From: Exiguobacterium sp. Helios
GTDB taxonomy: Bacteria; Bacillota; Bacilli; Exiguobacteriales; Exiguobacteriaceae
DNA: 64,000 nucleotides
Reading direction: 5' to 3'
Assembly (NCBI RefSeq): GCF_014524545.1
Contig: NZ_CP053557.1
Span: 2,815,501 to 2,879,500 of the forward strand
The translations under genes were made by a program, and so were the position numbers. The notes beneath the pieces were generated by a model. It did no database searches. It was not told the DNA's origin and worked only from the letters and a program-made list of their open reading frames with translations. Positions 61,176 to 64,000 of the stretch are shown here, one piece after another (within the stretch, counting starts at the first letter, position 1; each line of letters begins with the position of its first letter).

Positions 61176-63026
61176 TCAGACTAAATTTTCTTCACGAACC
61201 ACTACATCATTCGCAATATCAAGTAAGATGTTTCTTAATTGCAGTGGTGCATTCTTATGTCGATCCACTATATTCAAAATATCTATGACTGGTTCTTTTT
61301 GACGTGTTCGTCCGACAAAAATCTTCGGATAAATCGCTTCTGGATCCACTTCACCATCCTTCAGTAGTTCTTCATACATTTTCTCACCCGGGCGAATCCC
61401 CGAGAATACGATTGGCATCTCATCTTCTGTAAAACCACTCAGTTCAATCATATTTTTTGCAAGATCCACGATTTTGACCGGTTCCCCCATATCAAGAACA
61501 AATACTTCTCCACCATCCGCTAAAATACCGGCTTGAATGACTAACCGACTTGCTTCTGGAATCGTCATAAAGAAGCGCGTCATTTCCGGATGTGTGACCG
61601 TAACTGGTCCCCCTGCTAAAATTTGCGATTTAAACAATGGAATGACTGAGCCACGACTACCCAGTACATTTCCGAAACGTACGACAGCGAATTTTGTTTT
61701 GCTACGACATCCCAGTTCTTGAATAACCATTTCCGCAATCCGTTTTGTTGATCCCATGACGTTTGTTGGATTTACGGCTTTATCGGTTGAAATCATTACA
61801 AAACGTTCTGCTTCGAATAAGTCTGCTACTTCGGCAACATTTTTTGTCCCGTACACATTGTTTTTAACTGATTCGTACGGGTTGGCTTCCATTAACGGGA
61901 CATGTTTGTGTGCTGCTGCGTGGAAAACAACCTGTGGTTTATGTGTCGCAAACACTTCTTCGAGTCGCGTGCGATCTTGGACATCCGCAATGATCGGGAC
62001 TAAGTTAATCGGAAACTGAAGTCCGCGTAGCTCTCGTTCAATCAGATAAATACTGTTTTCACCATGCCCTAGCAATACTAGTGTCGTTGGATTAAATTGA
62101 ATGATTTGTCGGCAAATCTCTGATCCAATCGATCCGCCTGCTCCGGTCACAAGAACCGTTCGTCCTTCAATTTCAGATTTAATCCCTGAAATATCGAGTT
62201 CAACCGGTTCACGACCAAGTAAATCTTCAATCGAAACATCACGGATTGCACTGACGGAAACTTTCCCGGTAATCAATTCTTCTATCATCGGCAACGTCTG
62301 AACGTTTTTACAAAGCGTTTTCGCTTCCGTGATCAGTTCGACTCGTCGTTGTTGCGTTAATGACGGAATTGCAAGCACAATCGCTTCAATCCGGTGCTTT
62401 TCGATGACCGACTTTAAGTTCGCTGTTGTCCCAACCACTTCAATCCCTTGAATCATGAAATGCATATTTTTTGGATCATCATCCAAAAATGCAACAGGCT
62501 TTAGCTCATGGAACGGAGATACGTATAATTGGCGGACTAAAGACCTTCCAGCTCGACCTGCTCCAATGACAAGAGTTCGTTTACGCGACTTGACCAATTT
62601 TCTTGGTAATGCGTATTTTCGCCAATGTTGTCCGATACCAAGTAACCGTAAAGCGACACGAATCGCTCCAAGCAATAATAATGAAATACAAAAACTAAGA
62701 ATCGTGATACGTTCAAGCACTTGTCCGAACACAATTTTTTGATAAACCATCAGTCCAATTGAACTGGCACCGAGTGACAAGGACAAGGTCAGTGCCTCTT
62801 GGATACTGGCATACTTCCAGTTGACACGATACAACTTCATTAAAAAAGCCAATGTGACGAACAACAAGGCAAAGACAGCAGCTGATTGAAGCAATAGTTT
62901 ACTATCAATCAAATCAAACAGTTCTTTGGGATATAAGAAGAAGTAGGTGAATCCCATCGCAACCCCTAAGGCTACGGCATCAATGCAGGCTAAGGTCAAC
63001 GTGCGGTAATAATAGTAGAATTTCAA
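61176..63026 (-). CDS. Membrane-bound UDP-sugar 4,6-dehydratase (CapD family, copy 2)
   Basis: 616 residues with four N-terminal helices and two Rossmann domains (TLVIGAGRAGRSLV, VLVTGAGGSIGSEIC), AAHKHVPLME, STDKAVNPTNVMG followed by STKR, RFGNVLGSRGSV. High similarity over its length to the protein at 14.2-16.1 kb. It would make the UDP-4-keto-6-deoxy-D-sugar that the neighbouring CapN-like protein reduces. TTG start after GGAGAG. Confidence 0.93.
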   Translation of the reverse strand: MKFYYYYRTLTLACIDAVALGVAMGFTYFFLYPKELFDLIDSKLLLQSAAVFALLFVTLAFLMKLYRVNWKYASIQEALTLSLSLGASSIGLMVYQKIVFGQVLERITILSFCISLLLLGAIRVALRLLGIGQHWRKYALPRKLVKSRKRTLVIGAGRAGRSLVRQLYVSPFHELKPVAFLDDDPKNMHFMIQGIEVVGTTANLKSVIEKHRIEAIVLAIPSLTQQRRVELITEAKTLCKNVQTLPMIEELITGKVSVSAIRDVSIEDLLGREPVELDISGIKSEIEGRTVLVTGAGGSIGSEICRQIIQFNPTTLVLLGHGENSIYLIERELRGLQFPINLVPIIADVQDRTRLEEVFATHKPQVVFHAAAHKHVPLMEANPYESVKNNVYGTKNVAEVADLFEAERFVMISTDKAVNPTNVMGSTKRIAEMVIQELGCRSKTKFAVVRFGNVLGSRGSVIPLFKSQILAGGPVTVTHPEMTRFFMTIPEASRLVIQAGILADGGEVFVLDMGEPVKIVDLAKNMIELSGFTEDEMPIVFSGIRPGEKMYEELLKDGEVDPEAIYPKIFVGRTRQKEPVIDILNIVDRHKNAPLQLRNILLDIANDVVVREENLV

Positions 63027-63065
63027 AGGACACTCTCCTTTCTCGTTTGGTGGTTATAGCATTTT

Positions 63066-63959
63066 TCAGACTAACGAAGATGCCTTCGCCCGTTCTGCGA
63101 GTAAGTCTGCCATCATCTTAGCAACGTCGTCTCCAAGATCATCCCGTTTCAAGGCAAACTCGAGTGTCGTTTGAATAAATCCTAGTTTTTCCCCGACATC
63201 ATAGCGCTTGCCGTCGAATTCATAGGCAAAGACCCGTTGCATCTCATTGAGTCGTGTAATTGCATCCGTCAATTGAATCTCACCGCCGGATCCGACTTCC
63301 TGTGTTTCCAAGTATTTAAAAATTTCCGGTGTCAGAAGATAACGACCTAAAATCGCTAAGTTCGATGGTGCTGTTCCTGGTGCCGGTTTTTCAACAAATG
63401 ATTTCACCTTATGTAAGTTCTCTGAGATGCTTGTGCTTGGATCGACAATACCGTAACGGTGTGTATCTTTATCCGCAACAGGTTGAACGCCGATGATGGA
63501 ACTGTTTGTAATCTCATACTGTTCAATTAATTGCCGGGTACATGGAACATCGGCTTGGACGATATCATCCCCGAGCATGACGACGAACGGTTCATTACCG
63601 ATAAATGCTTTTGCCTGTAAAATTGCGTCACCCAGTCCTTTTGGTTTCGATTGACGGATAAAATGGATATTGATGTTCGTTGTCGCTTCGACGAGATGCA
63701 ACAGCTCCGACTTATTTTTCGCAATCAAGTTCGCTTCCAGTTCCGGAACGGAATCAAAATGATCCTCAATCGCCCGTTTCCCTTTACCGGTGATGATTAA
63801 AATATCTTCAATCCCCGATTCAATCGCTTCTTCGATGATATATTGAATCGTCGGCTTATCGACAATCGGTAACATTTCTTTCGGCATCGCTTTGGTTGCC
63901 GGTAAAAAACGTGTGCCGAGCCCAGCAGCTGGAATAACAGCCTTTTTGACACGAGTCAT
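63066..63959 (-). CDS. galU: UTP-glucose-1-phosphate uridylyltransferase (copy 2)
   Basis: 297 residues; [56 protein letters not shown]. Paralogue of the enzyme at 27.1-27.9 kb. First visible gene of the capsule operon and probably the dedicated UDP-glucose supplier for Ugd. ATG 63959 follows GAGGAGGGG; an earlier in-frame ATG overlaps that site. Whether more capsule genes lie upstream is beyond the window. Confidence 0.92.
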   Translation of the reverse strand: MTRVKKAVIPAAGLGTRFLPATKAMPKEMLPIVDKPTIQYIIEEAIESGIEDILIITGKGKRAIEDHFDSVPELEANLIAKNKSELLHLVEATTNINIHFIRQSKPKGLGDAILQAKAFIGNEPFVVMLGDDIVQADVPCTRQLIEQYEITNSSIIGVQPVADKDTHRYGIVDPSTSISENLHKVKSFVEKPAPGTAPSNLAILGRYLLTPEIFKYLETQEVGSGGEIQLTDAITRLNEMQRVFAYEFDGKRYDVGEKLGFIQTTLEFALKRDDLGDDVAKMMADLLAERAKASSLV

Positions 63960-64000
63960 GATACCCCTCCTCATCTCACTTAATTCTCCTATAATATAAT

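Noticed and set aside
1-64000. tRNA, rRNA genes, prophage or classical insertion sequences
   Set aside because: None seen on reading: no transposase motifs, no clover-leaf sequences with CCA ends, no phage structural genes.

Overview
The window looks like a chromosomal segment of a low-to-mid GC Firmicute of the order Bacillales. Gene content points to an Exiguobacterium-like organism: Bacillus-type EPS genes, TagGH teichoic acid exporter, a YhfW-like Rieske oxidoreductase, a Des-type desaturase, strong AGGAGG ribosome binding sites and frequent GTG/TTG starts. The genus is an inference from recalled family resemblance, not from a search. No rRNA, tRNA or CRISPR array was seen.

Layout. 0.1-3.2 kb: cell-wall genes (D,D-carboxypeptidase with SH3 repeats, AmiS/UreI-type channel, LCP-family ligase). 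3.2-19.1 kb: a first exopolysaccharide cluster, mostly one minus-strand operon reading from a Wzz-like protein at 16.7 kb down to an aminotransferase at 4 kb, with a divergent O-antigen-ligase-like gene at 17.1 kb. The cluster is bracketed by two paralogous proteins made of homing-endonuclease-associated repeats. 19.2-22 kb: ATP-grasp enzyme, VanZ protein, XRE regulator, small hypothetical protein. 22.1-25.8 kb: a peptide/quorum-sensing-like locus. It holds a PlcR-like regulator, a convergent secreted precursor with nine tandem copies of a 15-residue unit containing NNLPTEF (similar to the PapR signal of PlcR), and a divergent 48-residue peptide gene followed by a hairpin, an unknown protein and a methyltransferase-like protein. 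26-39.7 kb: LOG-family hydrolase, GalU, TagH/TagG, secreted 5'-nucleotidase behind a perfect cre site and a structured leader, an ankyrin protein with a degenerate M48-like domain, VanZ, desaturase, secreted DUF3298-like protein, Rieske oxidoreductase.

39.7-49.1 kb is accessory. A sigma-like small protein is translationally coupled to a tyrosine recombinase, which converges on and overlaps a second tyrosine recombinase. Short repeats flank this module. Then come a PAS/GGDEF/EAL protein and a peptide locus (72-residue single-span peptide, attenuator, ABC ATPase, permease, small membrane protein, M50-like protease). After these lies a decayed second copy of the two-recombinase module in the same orientation.

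49.4-64 kb is a second, capsule-type cluster on the minus strand: GalU, CapD-like dehydratase, initiating sugar transferase, UDP-FucNAc pathway CapE/CapF/CapG, glycosyltransferases, acyltransferase, flippase, UDP-glucose dehydrogenase and polymerase. Its polymerase, flippase, glycosyltransferase and acetyltransferase genes are visibly AT-rich, while the dehydrogenase, dehydratase and GalU genes are not, as expected of an exchangeable serotype core. The two clusters together supply UDP-glucose, UDP-uronic acids and amino sugars for at least two surface polysaccharides, with TagGH and LCP proteins serving wall-polymer export and attachment.
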